Source: Helianthus annuus | Taxonomy: Eukaryota; Streptophyta; Magnoliopsida; Asterales; Asteraceae | DNA: 64,000 nucleotides | Reading direction: 5' to 3' | Assembly (NCBI RefSeq): GCF_002127325.2 | Contig: NC_035435.2 | Span: forward strand, 14,081,893 to 14,145,892 | Shown: positions 48,945 to 59,778 of the stretch, piece after piece | Numbering within the stretch: the first letter of the stretch is position 1 | Layout: each line of letters begins with the position of its first letter | Translations under genes and position numbers: made by a program | The notes under the pieces: generated by a model | Database searches by the model: none | What the model was told of the DNA's origin: nothing | Seen by the model: only the letters and a program-made list of their open reading frames with translations

Positions 48945-49309
48945 GTTATCATGAACATTTTTTCCACTTGAGATTTTGATTTTATAACCTTATTATAGCT
49001 GTATAGACAAATAATTAAGGATAGAGGAAGTAAGGAAACATAATTATGTAAACCAAAACTGAATTAAGCCATCAGTTTTCAGCTTGAGAACTTAATTTGG
49101 GGCAAACCGAGTAACTTGAATATGTTCTGATAAGGCGATAACACTCATTTTTTATACTTTGGGTTTTTCGGTATGAAACTGAAATCGAACTGAATTAGAA
49201 TGTGGTTTTTGATTCGGTTTTTCCAGCTTTGAATTCAATTCGGTTAAGCTATTTTGTTTCAACCGTGTTAACATGCAAACCATGAATATCAATAGTTGGA
49301 AGTATGAAA
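48945..49309. other. AT-rich spacer, no gene
   Basis: Nothing recognised. Confidence 0.5.
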
Positions 49310-49648
49310 CTATGATACGGGTGCTACATAATACTGGTGATAGTCTTGGATGGTTATCTTTTTTATTTCATACACTATTCGTAAAACAAAAAAAAAATCA
49401 AGTGGTTCAGCCATGCATATTTTGAATCCTCCAATTATCCGCCAATAGTTGCAGTAACAGTAACACGAGCGCTTGCCCAGAAAAGGCGAGCATGTCGGGA
49501 AATCTCTGATCCCCTTGCTCTTTTGCCGTTTCAGTTTTTTCTGAATGAAGCTTGTAATTGCATCCGCAAACTTCGTAACACAGGGAGGGTACCCCGTTCG
49601 AATTGGGCAATATTTAGTGTAATGGTCCCCTCCACATATTAAACACAT
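49310..49648 (-). CDS. Short frame with CCHC zinc-knuckle-like motif
   Basis: 112 aa. The N-terminus has CLICGGDHYTKYC, which fits C-x2-C-x3-H-x4-C (Cys2, Cys5, His9, Cys14), the gag nucleic-acid-binding knuckle. The rest is not recognised. It lies downstream of the minus-strand PBS at 49803-49820, so it may be a remnant of that element's gag, but it is closer to the PBS than normal. It could be a chance frame. Confidence 0.35.
   Translation of the reverse strand: MCLICGGDHYTKYCPIRTGYPPCVTKFADAITSFIQKKLKRQKSKGIRDFPTCSPFLGKRSCYCYCNYWRIIGGFKICMAEPLDFFFVLRIVYEIKKITIQDYHQYYVAPVS
49391..49425. repeat. Left arm of a perfect 35-bp inverted repeat
   Basis: The exact complement of 51226-51260, about 1.8 kb away. 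It contains the complement of ATGGCTGAACCACTTG. Confidence 0.85.
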
Positions 49649-49802
49649 GATATTAAAACTAAACGATCAGCAAAAAGGAAAAACGAAAGAAAAGAAAAGT
49701 ATCTACAAAAACGACTAGACACACTAACCTACGACTCAATATACAAAAAGACCAATTAAACAAATAAGATCAGTCAAAGCTAATAGCGCAATCGCCTAAG
49801 TG

Positions 49803-49820
49803 TCCCCGGCGACGGCGCCA
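49803..49820 (-). other. Primer binding site, Tat/Athila type
   Basis: The complement reads TGGCGCCGTCGCCGGGGA, the PBS style of plant Tat and Athila gypsy elements (TGGCGCCGTTGCCGGGGA). Confidence 0.75.
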
Positions 49821-49826
49821 AAAACT

Positions 49827-51200
49827 TGATGTGCTAAATGTGGTCTATAATAAACTACTAACCTAGACACCCTAGTTTTAAATTTATAAACTAAGACTCT
49901 CTAAATGCTAGACCACTGACAGGCAAGTGTACCTATCGTACGTAGTAAAGCCTAATGAAGTCCGAGTATCGAACCCACGAGACACTAGCGACGCTAAACT
50001 AGACTCTGACTCAACTAATACTTAACTGGTTTTAATTTGTGTTTTGGATTTATATTAACTACTAAAATTAAATAAGAGAGCAAATACGAAAGCAAAACAA
50101 ACAGAGAACAAATTTAGGTGAATTCAGATGACGGAAAAGTGGCTACCTAGGCAAGATGCATGTCAATTCACTCACAGGTTCTCAGAATGGAATAACTAAG
50201 TTTTAGCTACCGGGATCTTAAGGTTCACTAAACAAGACCTAAACTGGCTGGCAGATCATTCTCCAAACAGGTCGCAACCTAGGGTCAAGAAATGTGTATA
50301 AACTCACCGGTTAATGTCAGATCACCTCTCGGTCTCTCTAACTAGGTTATGGTACCCTAAATCTAGATTACCTCTCGGTCTCACTAGAAACGGTACATCC
50401 GGGAAGTGTAAGGGATGTACGGGGTGGTGACTCTAATTAGGTTCTAACATGGTTTGCTAAAAATCACAAGAAAACCTAGGGTAATTCACTCTCGTGCAAT
50501 TAACACCTAACCCGTCTAATGATTAAGACAACCCGACATCTAATCTCCTCTCGGTCTCAAAGATGGTAGAATATTTAATTACCAAATAGTTTATTAATTT
50601 GTTCCTAGGGTTTACTACGTCTAGCAACCACAAGATTTAATTGAAAACACAAAGTTAACAAAATCACCTAACCCTAGCTTCAATTAATACGCAATTAGTT
50701 TAAACCAAGAAATGGTGGAACAAATATAAACCATTAATTATTAAATACGCATAAACATTAGAACCCAAATTAGAACACTTTTACCATAACAATGAGCCAA
50801 AACATTAATTAACCAACCAAGAAACCGTAAATAAAACTAACAATTATCCATAGCCTAGGTAGCACAAAGAAATTTAGCCAAGCATGGTCAAGAACGAATC
50901 ATAAATAAAATCCAAGCAAACGGGTTCAGAAAACATTGACATAAGATTCAAGTTTAATAAAAAACCAAATTAATAAACAAAAGTTCTCTAACCGAAAGCA
51001 ATAGACTTTATGATACTACTCTTCAACTCAAAGGCTTCCTTCACAATAATATTGCTCCAAATCGTCCCTGGCTTTTGCTCTCTGCAGTCGTATGCTTTCT
51101 GTCCAACTGTTTTCGAAAACAATGATAATCTCTGGAACCTCACCTCACGTCCCCTATATATATATTATGCTTTAGGGTTTTTTTATTAATACACTTATTT
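49827..51200 (-). repeat. LTR of a Tat/Athila-type element, minus strand, boundaries approximate
   Basis: It lies immediately outside the PBS in the expected position (minus-strand LTR end ...CACATCA, then the PBS). A TATA-like CCTATATATATAT complement is at about 51155. Repeated short blocks of CTCTCGGTCTC type occur at 50330, 50373 and 50548. The outer end is not defined. The internal region and other LTR are missing. Confidence 0.55.
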
Positions 51201-51225
51201 GATGCCAAAGCCCAATATGATGTTG

Positions 51226-51260
51226 TCAAAATATGCATGGCTGAACCACTTGATTTTTTT
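51226..51260. repeat. Right arm of the perfect 35-bp inverted repeat
   Basis: The exact complement of 49391-49425. Confidence 0.85.
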
Positions 51261-51668
51261 GTTCTGGCGGCCCACTAAAATTCCTTAACATTGATGCCAA
51301 ATTTCTTGATTTAGTTTTAACCTCACAAGTATTAATATTTACCTGTAGATAAATAAGTTAAATGCACACATTAGTGAAGTCATGGCAATAAATGTGAGTT
51401 ATATTTACATTCCTTTCTTTTCTTTTACGTGTAAGAATTTTTCTTTTCAAAACATGTGTTGATTAATTTCATAATTAATTTCTAATTTAATTCCATTTAA
51501 CCTCAATGTCCATTAAATGTCATCTTCAAACCATTTTAGCTCATTTTCTTTTAAAACCATTAAAATCCAAATATGAACCAACTACAAGTGGATTTTAATA
51601 AAAACAACCCAAAACCTATTCAAAAGTGTAGGAAATATTTATCTAAAATATGTATAATTTAGACGACA
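51261..51668. other. Spacer, no gene
   Basis: AT-rich, no frame. It abuts the broken end of the family-A 3' LTR. Confidence 0.5.
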
Positions 51669-52328
51669 TCATTAAGTTGAATGATTACAATGAAAATCAA
51701 AAGATTACAAGCATGCTTACATAACTAAACTCCCCCTCAGCCTGATACCCCAAGGTTGGTTGCACAAGATGAAAGGATTGGACTGAAGAAGGAGAATCCA
51801 CTCAGTGAATCAAATGTAATAGTACAGGGTACTGCTCCATTTATAGGCAAAACCAAACCACTGAAGCATCCCAGCTGACGTCACCATGATAGTGACATCT
51901 AACAAACTAACAACCTATAAACACTGTTCTATACAAACTACTGATGTGTAACATCTGATTATAAGTACAATACAAAGCAAGAGATAACAACTGCTTCACG
52001 TTCCACTGTTGTAGCCTGAGCACTGATGTTGAGCATCAGTGCTTTCTTCAAAGGTGATCAGTCTTTCAATGGGCAGCTTGTGTCTTCAGCAGTACTTAAG
52101 CAACAACAGTAGATAGAGCAACAGTGTTTGTCTTTAGCAGTCTTTAGAATCTCATCAGTGTTTGGTTCATCAGTTGTTATAATGAGCAGTACTTAAGCCC
52201 CATCAGCTGTTAGAATACCACTGTCAAGGGGAAAGCCAAGTGTAAACGGCTGTTTATTATGAGTCCACTGTTGTGATCCGGTTTTGGCTTTTCATTATCT
52301 GTTCCTCTGGTAGGGTTCAATCCCAACA
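51669..52328 (-). repeat. 3' LTR of family-A copy 2, last ~140 bp missing
   Basis: The minus strand begins TGTTGGGATTGAACC, as at 380. TATA complement at 51837-51848. Homology to the 58371 copy ends at CATTAAG (51668). A perfect hairpin, GCACTGATG...CATCAGTGC, is at about 52020-52042. Confidence 0.8.
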
Positions 52329-52340
52329 ATCTCCCCCTGG
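52329..52340 (-). other. Polypurine tract of family-A copy 2
   Basis: The complement reads CCAGGGGGAGAT directly before TGTTGGGA. Confidence 0.8.
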
Positions 52341-52364
52341 AACAGATAATGCCAAAACCCTTCA

Positions 52365-55300
52365 TTATTCTGGACCTTTATTTCTCATCAAGAGTTCCTT
52401 AGCTTGTCTTTTAAATTCAGCTTCAAATTCCTTGGAACTCAGGTCATCTTCATCCCTACACAGTGTAAGTTCAAGGAGATCCTGCAAATCTTCAACACTA
52501 AGGCCTAGTGTCTCTTTCCTTGATATGTACTTCACTTCACCATTGATTCTGACCAGAGTCAATACGTGGGTCTTTTGATCAGATATCCACTTTAGTATTT
52601 TTAAACCTAATGGGTTTCTTGGGAGAGATTTATTCTTAGATGAGTTTGGAGATGATGGCCTTGTGAACACTTGCAGACTTTCAGACATTCTTTTGAAGGC
52701 CATCTCAATGACATTGTTAGCAGCAGCTATGTCTTCTTCAGTCTCTTTCTCGATCAGCTCTTACCTTTCACAGTCTGTCATGCCTGTCGAAGTGTTTGGT
52801 GATGCAGGCTTGGTTAATATCTTTTTAAAAAGGTTCTGAAGCTTTGTTGAGTTCTCTTCTTTTAGACCCATTTTCATGATGGCATCATTGAAGTACTCAG
52901 TTTCCTTTTCTTTGACCTCTTCTTCAGACAGTTGTATTCCTTCTTCTTGGTTTGTCACAAGAGTAGGATTATCTGCTGATTTAAACAGTGTTTTGAGGCT
53001 TTCAATCTGCTGTTCAAGCTTCATCATTTGTTCACGTTTCTTTGATGCGCCTGAAACGGTTATCTTTCTTTTCTTCAGCCTTTCATAGGCTTCATCAGTC
53101 TGCTGTTTTGACCATTTTGATATGGCTTCAACAGTATCCATTTTTGCATCCACCAGCTCCTTTTTCTTTCTTTTGTACTCAGCAGTTAGGTCAGCAATGA
53201 GCTTTTTGTATTTGCTCCAGTTTGGAGCATTCTTCTTCTTTGTAGGATCATTCTTGATTCTGTCAATCCTATCAGCCTCATGCTTTAGAGCGACTATTGG
53301 CCATTCTTCAAACTGTTTTTCTTCAGCAGGATAGAATTTTTCTTTCATGATGTAGGCTAGATATTGTTTTCTTAACTTTTTTTGTTGTTCAGCCTTTTCT
53401 TTGTTCAGTTCTTGTGCAAACTCTTCTATCTGCTTAACTTTTGTGAGGAAGAAATCCAGTCTTTTAGCAATGCCTTCGTCACTTAGACCTTTACTTTCAC
53501 TCTCAACTTTAGCTCTTAGTTTAGCTTGCCGTGCCTTGATTTTGAGGTAATCATCCATATCCTCTGGTGGCATGTAGCCTATGAGTGAGGAGAATCTTCT
53601 TTTTGAAGGATCTTCTTCTGTATAGAATTGCCTCATCTCATTTTTGATAGCTTCAAGTTCCAGTGGATATTTTGCAGCATTAGGATCATGTATGCCCTCA
53701 TCGGCAGAGATTGGCTTTCTTTTTCTGTTGAAGAGCTTTGGTTGTGATGTAGGAAAGGTGAGAGCAGTGGTGGATGGTTTACTAACAGTGGTTGAAACAA
53801 CTGGTGTCTCAATTGCTGTTGTCATTACAACTACTGATGTATCAGCAGATGTCTTCTGCTTTTGAGCAGGGGTTGTGATGGCAGGGGTTTGAGTGGTGAT
53901 GAGTGGTTGACTAACAGCAATTGAAACAACTGGTGTTTCGACCACTGTTGCCATTACAACAGATGTTGTAACATCTGTTGTCTTCTGCTTTTTGGCAGGA
54001 GGTGATGATGGGGTGGCAGATTTTGATGGTGATGATGGTTTTGGTGCTGTAGACACAGATGGAGGTGGAGCAGTAGTTGTGGTGGTGTGTGGTGATGTTG
54101 TGTGTGTTGATACTGCAGTTTTAGTTTGGCTATTTTCTGGCTCCACATATATACCATCATCAATTCCCTTTTTCTTCCACTTGATCTTCTCCCCCTTTTT
54201 GGCATTATCTGAGAAGGGTTCGTTCATGAAGAGAACAGTGGAGGGAACTTTTCCGGAGGCACTTTGAATGTGAGCTTTGATAGCTTTGATATCTTCTTGG
54301 GTATCTTTGAATCTTGATTCCACCATATTTGTCAGCTTTTGAACATGTATAGCATGCTGCTGATATGCCATCTGTTTTTGTCTTTCCAGCAGTGGTTGGA
54401 ATAAGTTCCATAACTCATTTGCAGCAGGTGCCTGTTGAGCAGATGCTTGAGCAGGAGGAGCAGTAGATTGGGCTTTCTGAGCTTTTAACAGCTGCTGCAC
54501 CATATCTTTTATTTCAGCAACTGAGGTTTCAAGGTTTTCGACCCTACCCGTCAATTCCTGATATTTTGAATCATCTCCTGAATTAACAGGATCATCTGAA
54601 TCCCCACCAGCAGTGGTTTTACCAATGTCTGACTTAGGAACAGAGTCCCAAAAATCAGCCAGTGATGCCCCTTGTTCTTGGTACTGGGGACTTCTTTCTT
54701 CAGCACTTGATAAACTTTTGATGTTGCCAGTAGTTAAAACAATCTCACTGGTGGTTCTCAGTGGTGCTATTGAAGAAATTGCCTTCAAGGGAGTCTTATG
54801 AATGTAACCACTGTCCAAATGCAAACCAGTGGGTTCAACATTTGTAGTGGTTGCTCCACTTGAACTACTGACAGGAATTACTTGTAATTCCTGCAGTGTA
54901 ACCTCCTCAGTTGTTGCTGGGATAACAGAAATGTCAACATCAGACCCAGTCACTTGTTGAAGTATACTCTCAGTGATAGGTGTTTGAGAGGAACTGGTTT
55001 GTGTCTGAGTAACATCAGCTGCATGCAACAAGGGTATAGTGGATGGTGGTATTATGTGGGGTGAGGATAAAGGGGATAAAAGAGACATGTCCTTGGGATC
55101 AGGACTGTGGAGGATGGATCCGAGTGGGTCCAGAGCTTCATATTGTGGGGTCCCTGTGCTTACAGCCTGATCCTTTTGTGAGGATGCAGGAGGAGTTTGA
55201 GGTAAGGGTTGAGATCTTTATTCCATCTGCTGTGAGGAAGTAGCAGCAGTGGTTATTGGTGACTTTTGTGATGTCACTGGCATTGACTCTGGGATCTCAT

Positions 55301-56289
55301 CTTCCAGGGTTGCCTTTGGTTTGGGTTTGGTGGGCTTTCTGGTTGTTTTCTTTTTGGTTCTTTTTGTGGTGGCAGGTGTGGGTTTCAAAACAGTGGGTGT
55401 GCTGCTTTGATCACCTGGAGCAGTGGGCTCGGCAGCAGATACCTGAGGAGCAGTTTCATCTGCTAAATTCTGCTCAGGCACCTCTGCTTTTGTTTTTATT
55501 GGTGCCAACATTCTGGAGAATGTTTCAGGTGTTAAACAGTTTATTTTAAAAGAAGCACCTTGTTTGGGCAAATCTACATCTTTCTCTACAAATTTTTGTT
55601 CAAAATAGTAGCTTAAAAATCTTGGAAAGAGCAGAAATGCCTTATTATCAACGTTTTTTTTACCAAATCATCAAATATTTTCTGAAAGTAATTAAGGTTT
55701 TCATTGTTTAAAATTGCATACCCCAGGCATTGAATTTTTGTTGGTATTTCATTAAAAGACGTTGTTTTATTAGAAACACACATTAATAGAGTGTGAAACA
55801 AAAATCTGGGTGCAGAAGGGAAATAACCCTTTTGTAAGGTATCCCTTTTTGGTTGCTCTGCATAGCCCTTGTTCATGAAATCTTTTTTCAACTCGGTTTT
55901 AGAAAATGAGGTTTACCTTTCAAGTCATCGAGTTTGAAGACTTCAGAAATAGACTGTGGAGAGATTTGAACCTTCTTACCCTGTATCGAGGAGTTGATGG
56001 CTGTGATGATGTCTCCTTGTTTTTCAAGGGTGGCATTTTTCCAGAACTCTCTCTGGGTTTGAAGATAAATGGGAGCGTCTGCTATTAACAAAGTTTTATA
56101 CTTTGATGCAGATAGGGTATCAATGATGGAGTCAAAGGTGTTGTCAGTTGTGGGTTTTATGAGTATACACACATAATTGTGAGGGGCTTTGTAATGGATT
56201 TTTGTGATTTCGGCGGCCATTTGAGTGGCGTCTGTTGGGGTGGAGAAAGAAGATGGTTTTGATTTTGACTTCGATTTTGGTTTCGTCAT
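52365..56289 (-). pseudogene. Family-A gag-like protein gene, about 1,300 codons, no RT or integrase
   Basis: Read on the minus strand from ATG 56289. 56289-55888 encodes the N-terminus (MTKPKSKSKSKPSSFS, FDSIIDTLSASKYKTLL, QREFWKNATLE). After a one-base shift, 55891-55613 gives FLFHTLLMCVSNKTT and IFDDLVKK. After a shift in an A-run near 55630, a single frame runs from 55571 to 52365 with only two stops (TAA at 55218-55220 and TAA at 52761-52763). The 775-aa section 55088-52761 is uninterrupted: a Thr/Ser/Pro/Val-rich low-complexity half, then a highly charged, Lys/Glu-rich half with TEEDPSKRRFSSLIGYMPPE, long predicted helices and coiled-coil-like EELVKQIE/KKREQMMKLEQQIESLK segments. The last part is SDQKTHVLTLVRINGEVKYIS. 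No zinc knuckle or enzyme motif is seen. A structural gag-like role is inferred from position. Confidence 0.75.
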
Positions 56290-58356
56290 TTGTGATGAAG
56301 AAGATCGAAGAAAATTTTTTGTGAAGAAGAGTGGGAAACTACTTTGAGAAGAAAATTTTGGAATTCAATTCGACAGTGAAACCCTGTTTGGGCTTTAATC
56401 AGGGTTTTATTTTAGGGAAAAAGTGAATGCTGATGTGGCAGCGGTTATAATGATCCGACGGCTAAAGACTGACCACATGCCAACCCCTGATGAAAGAGTA
56501 AATAATGGAGGACATTTGTTTTGAGGGCCACTGATGAAGCAAATATCAGTGGTTACAAAGGAAATAAATAAAGCAGTGGTGATTTTTACCATCAATGGAT
56601 GCTGTTACTGCATCAGTGGATAGCATATCAGTGGATACATCATTGATTTTGAACATCAGTGCTTATCAAAGGAAATGAGGACAGGGATTGACTTTCAGCA
56701 GTGGACAGCCATTAGAGAGCAGATGTTGAGGCACGACAGCAGTTTAAGGGAGAACAGTGGTTCGAAAATGAAGACCATTAGTACAACAACTGTTAGTGCA
56801 GCAATGTTTTAACTTTTGACAAATAGTTTTAGCATCTGCTTGATCAGATGTGGGTATTGATTTTGTCTTGTGTAAACACAATATCATGTCCAACATCTGT
56901 TTAGTTTCAGAAATGCTATACTCAACAATTTACACTTTGGATGTAAATTCTCAAGTTTAAATTGCCAGAAGTTATCTCAGAAATCTTTGTTCAAGGCTTT
57001 GCCACATGTTCATTATTCCTGACAGTGGTTTAGCATCCCAGAGATGAAGACTTTTCTACTAAGGCTACTCATTTTATGTCTAATTATTTCAATTAGAATA
57101 TGAGTATCTTAGTATTTCAAAGTCATTTTACAATCAATTTGCAATCAATTTTTGATCAGTGACAAACGAACTTGAGCTTAACATGACTATGACATGTGTG
57201 CCATTTCCTTTTGATCAGATTTAGGGATACAAATTTCACACAAAAATAAGGAAATTATATCCTGACCGGTGAGGAAACTTTTACTATCAAAAATGAGTAT
57301 AAGTCCAAAATATATTACCAAAAAAAAAAATTGAAGTAATATATCCGGTTTTATTTGAGAAACACACCTAAAGAAATAGTTAAAGGATGTTTTGAAAGTA
57401 ACCTCAAAAGGATCTGACAGCTTTTCAAGTAAGAACATGATCATATCATTCTCAAGTTATTTTGACCATTGTTTAGGGTCATTTTCTTGACAATTGATTG
57501 TAAATACTTCTTTTAAGGTCAATCACTGGAGATGCCATTGTTACCTGAACGATTCCTATATTTGATGAAAGCACACAGTTACATGATGACCACTGTTTAC
57601 CAAACTTTGACCTCATAAGTGTTTTATGCTTATACTCTTTTTCTTTTGGCTTCAAAAGTTTTGAGGTAAGCACACTTTTGAGTTTTGTTCATTTTCTTCT
57701 TCCCTTTTTACCCTTCCCATTCATAAGTAATAAATTACTTACTGGGAGGTTTTTATGTAAGAATCCTCAATCCAAAATCATTTTCAGCAATGTTTTGAGA
57801 GATCTGGCTACATTTGTACATGTTTTATTACCAGTTCTCACATTACATATGATTTGGACAGTTTTGACCCCAGATTTTCTTCATGTGTTTTAACAGAGTT
57901 GATTTGGTCCTATTGAGGATTCTCAACCTGCCTTTTAACACATAAGATTTCATGACTAAAGTATTATTTCCCTCTCTCTAAGTTAGCAAAACACTAGTGT
58001 TTATTATGAACCTAGGTTTTGTTAATCTGAGGTTCATACTTTAGCATAAAACATGATGATATCATCACAAATTTCATAACAATAGTTGAAATCAATTTTG
58101 AATGAAGATATATCATAGTTACCAGATAAGTTTCCAGATCTGGACACTGTGAGCGATTTGTGCATGATATCACCTATTGTTTGAAATTTGTGAATCTTAT
58201 GACATCTTGGTTGTTTTACAGAGAATCAGATTCATCATTTTGAACATGATTTCACCTGCTCTGTTTTTCAACTAAATACAATCAACCTTAGTATCAATGA
58301 ATTTTGAGCTGAACTGTTATGTCAAATTGATTGTTAGATCGAATTTGACCGTCCAA
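56290..58356 (-). other. Non-coding leader of family-A copy 2
   Basis: About 2.07 kb without coding signal, homologous in position to 1113-3414. Dense in CATCAGTGG/CCACTGATG words, especially 56540-56780. Confidence 0.6.
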
Positions 58357-58368
58357 GCTCTGATACCA
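58357..58368 (-). other. Primer binding site of family-A copy 2 (tRNA-iMet type)
   Basis: The complement reads TGGTATCAGAGC exactly, two bases inside the LTR end CCTAACA. Confidence 0.92.
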
Positions 58369-58370
58369 AT

Positions 58371-58692
58371 TGTTAGGATCGGAGGGACATGTTTATGCTT
58401 GTTTGTAAGATTTTGACAAATCAATGGATATAAAACAATGTAAAGTGCAGCGGAAATGAATACAAACTTTATAAACATAATCTAAGAAGAGAATAGTTTG
58501 ATAAACACATGCTTTCTCATTAAGTTGAATGATTATAATGAAAATCAAAAGATTACAAGCATGCTTACATAACTAAACTCCCTCTCAGCCTGATACCCCA
58601 AGGTTGGTTGCACAAGATGAAAGGATTGGACTGAAGAAGAAGAATCCACTCAGTCAATCAAATGTAACAGTACAGGGTACTGCTCCATTTAT
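58371..58692 (-). repeat. 5' LTR of family-A copy 2, truncated
   Basis: Only the last 322 bp remain (ending CCTAACA on the minus strand). At 58686-58693 it is fused to the middle of a foldback MITE. ATTTATT is shared by both parents of the junction. Confidence 0.85.
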
Positions 58693-59059
58693 TCATTTTT
58701 ACTAGTATTTGTGGATTTTTCACATTTCTTTAAAAAAATACACATCTATTCATTTTTACTATTTTTACTAAAACTTAAACACTGAAATAAACCGTTAAAC
58801 TAGTAAAAATCTGCGAAAATTAGTACAAATGAAAAAAATTGTATTTTTTTTAAGTTTTAGCAAAAATAAGGGTAAAAAAGTCATTATATAACTTGTTTTT
58901 AATGAAATAAATCAAAATGGGTAAATTTGCAATTTTATTAGTTAAGGAAGGGGATATATGCAATTTTAATAGTTAAGGAAGGGGATATATGCAATTTTAA
59001 TTTTAAGTTAGGTAAATACACAATTACGTAGTTTTTTAAGGGAAATATGCAATTGTCCC
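58692..59059. mobile_element. Foldback MITE, Mutator-like, copy 2 (left arm missing)
   Basis: Matches 46924-47294, including the right terminus TGCAATTGTCCC. The same flank ATATTTTTAGGATCCCG follows as at the first copy, so the two are duplicates of one insertion, not two insertions. Confidence 0.85.
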
Positions 59060-59095
59060 ATATTTTTAGGATCCCGCATATTCGAATGAGTTTTG

Positions 59096-59100
59096 TTTTC
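59096..59100. repeat. Left TSD of element E (TTTTC)
   Basis: TTTTC before TGTTGATG; identical to 63514-63518. Confidence 0.85.
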
Positions 59101-59764
59101 TGTTGATGCAGATTTTGTGTCCGATGCTTGTCGAATAGATTAGTTATTATTGTACGCTGAATTTGTAATAGTTAGTGAAACGGTCTATCGAACGTGTATA
59201 GACCCGCTCGTTTGAAGTGGTCAAACGAGAGGGTTATTCGGTTGACCGTGTGTGTTTGCTAGACAAATTATGGTTGTATAATGTTTGGTGTCGAAGGATA
59301 GGGCATCGAAGGATTGTGTATATCCTTCGATGAGCTCGAAAGATATCCATCGAAGGATGAAGATGGACCTCGAAGGATATGTCATCCTTCGAGGTATATG
59401 TGTATCTTTCGAAAGCTGAATGATCGACAGATGATCTATCGATCAGTCAGTTAGATCCTTCGACCATACAACCTGTGTTTGGTATAAATACCAACACTTT
59501 GTCATTTGCAACACAAGAGTGAGAGCACAAGTGTGTGCAAGAGAGTGAGAGGAGGTTTGAGACCTCACCGGGAGAAATCACCACTTGGTTTCTCCCCGGA
59601 TGTATACTTCTTTGGTATTAGTTCGGTTATCATGTAATCGGGCCGACTTGTAATGTTTTACTACCGGATTAATACAAAGTTTGTTTGTTTATCATCTCTT
59701 ATCTCTTCCATCTATGAACATAATCATGAAAATCACGGAATCGATCCCGAAACCGGGACCTACA
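59101..59764 (+). repeat. 5' LTR of element E
   Basis: TGTTGATGCAG to GGGACCTACA. About nine TCGAARGAT/ATCYTTCGA words lie at 59281-59463, just upstream of the palindromic TATA box. Confidence 0.95.
59481..59492 (+). promoter_or_regulatory. Palindromic TATA box in 5' LTR of element E
   Basis: GGTATAAATACC, nearly self-complementary around the TATA core. The solo LTR at 44226-44241 also has its TATA inside a palindrome. Confidence 0.6.
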
Positions 59765-59766
59765 AT

Positions 59767-59778
59767 TGGTATCAGAGC
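59767..59778 (+). other. Primer binding site of element E (tRNA-iMet type)
   Basis: TGGTATCAGAGC, exact, two bases after the LTR. Confidence 0.95.

Larger units (their letters stand above)
51669..58692 (-). mobile_element. Non-autonomous LTR retrotransposon, family A copy 2 (7.0 kb)
   Basis: On the minus strand, in order: 5' LTR (58692-58371, lacking its start), intact PBS, 2.07 kb leader, gag-like gene, PPT, 3' LTR (52328-51669, lacking its end). Both LTRs are incomplete at opposite parts. There is no protease, RT, RNase H or integrase motif anywhere between the LTRs, so it depends on enzymes from another element. Confidence 0.85.

Noticed and set aside
48681..48971. Frames of 96 and 77 aa with repeated RIRISEF/YPNFGY words
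   Set aside because: Translations of the repeated ATCCGAA words of the hAT-like element.
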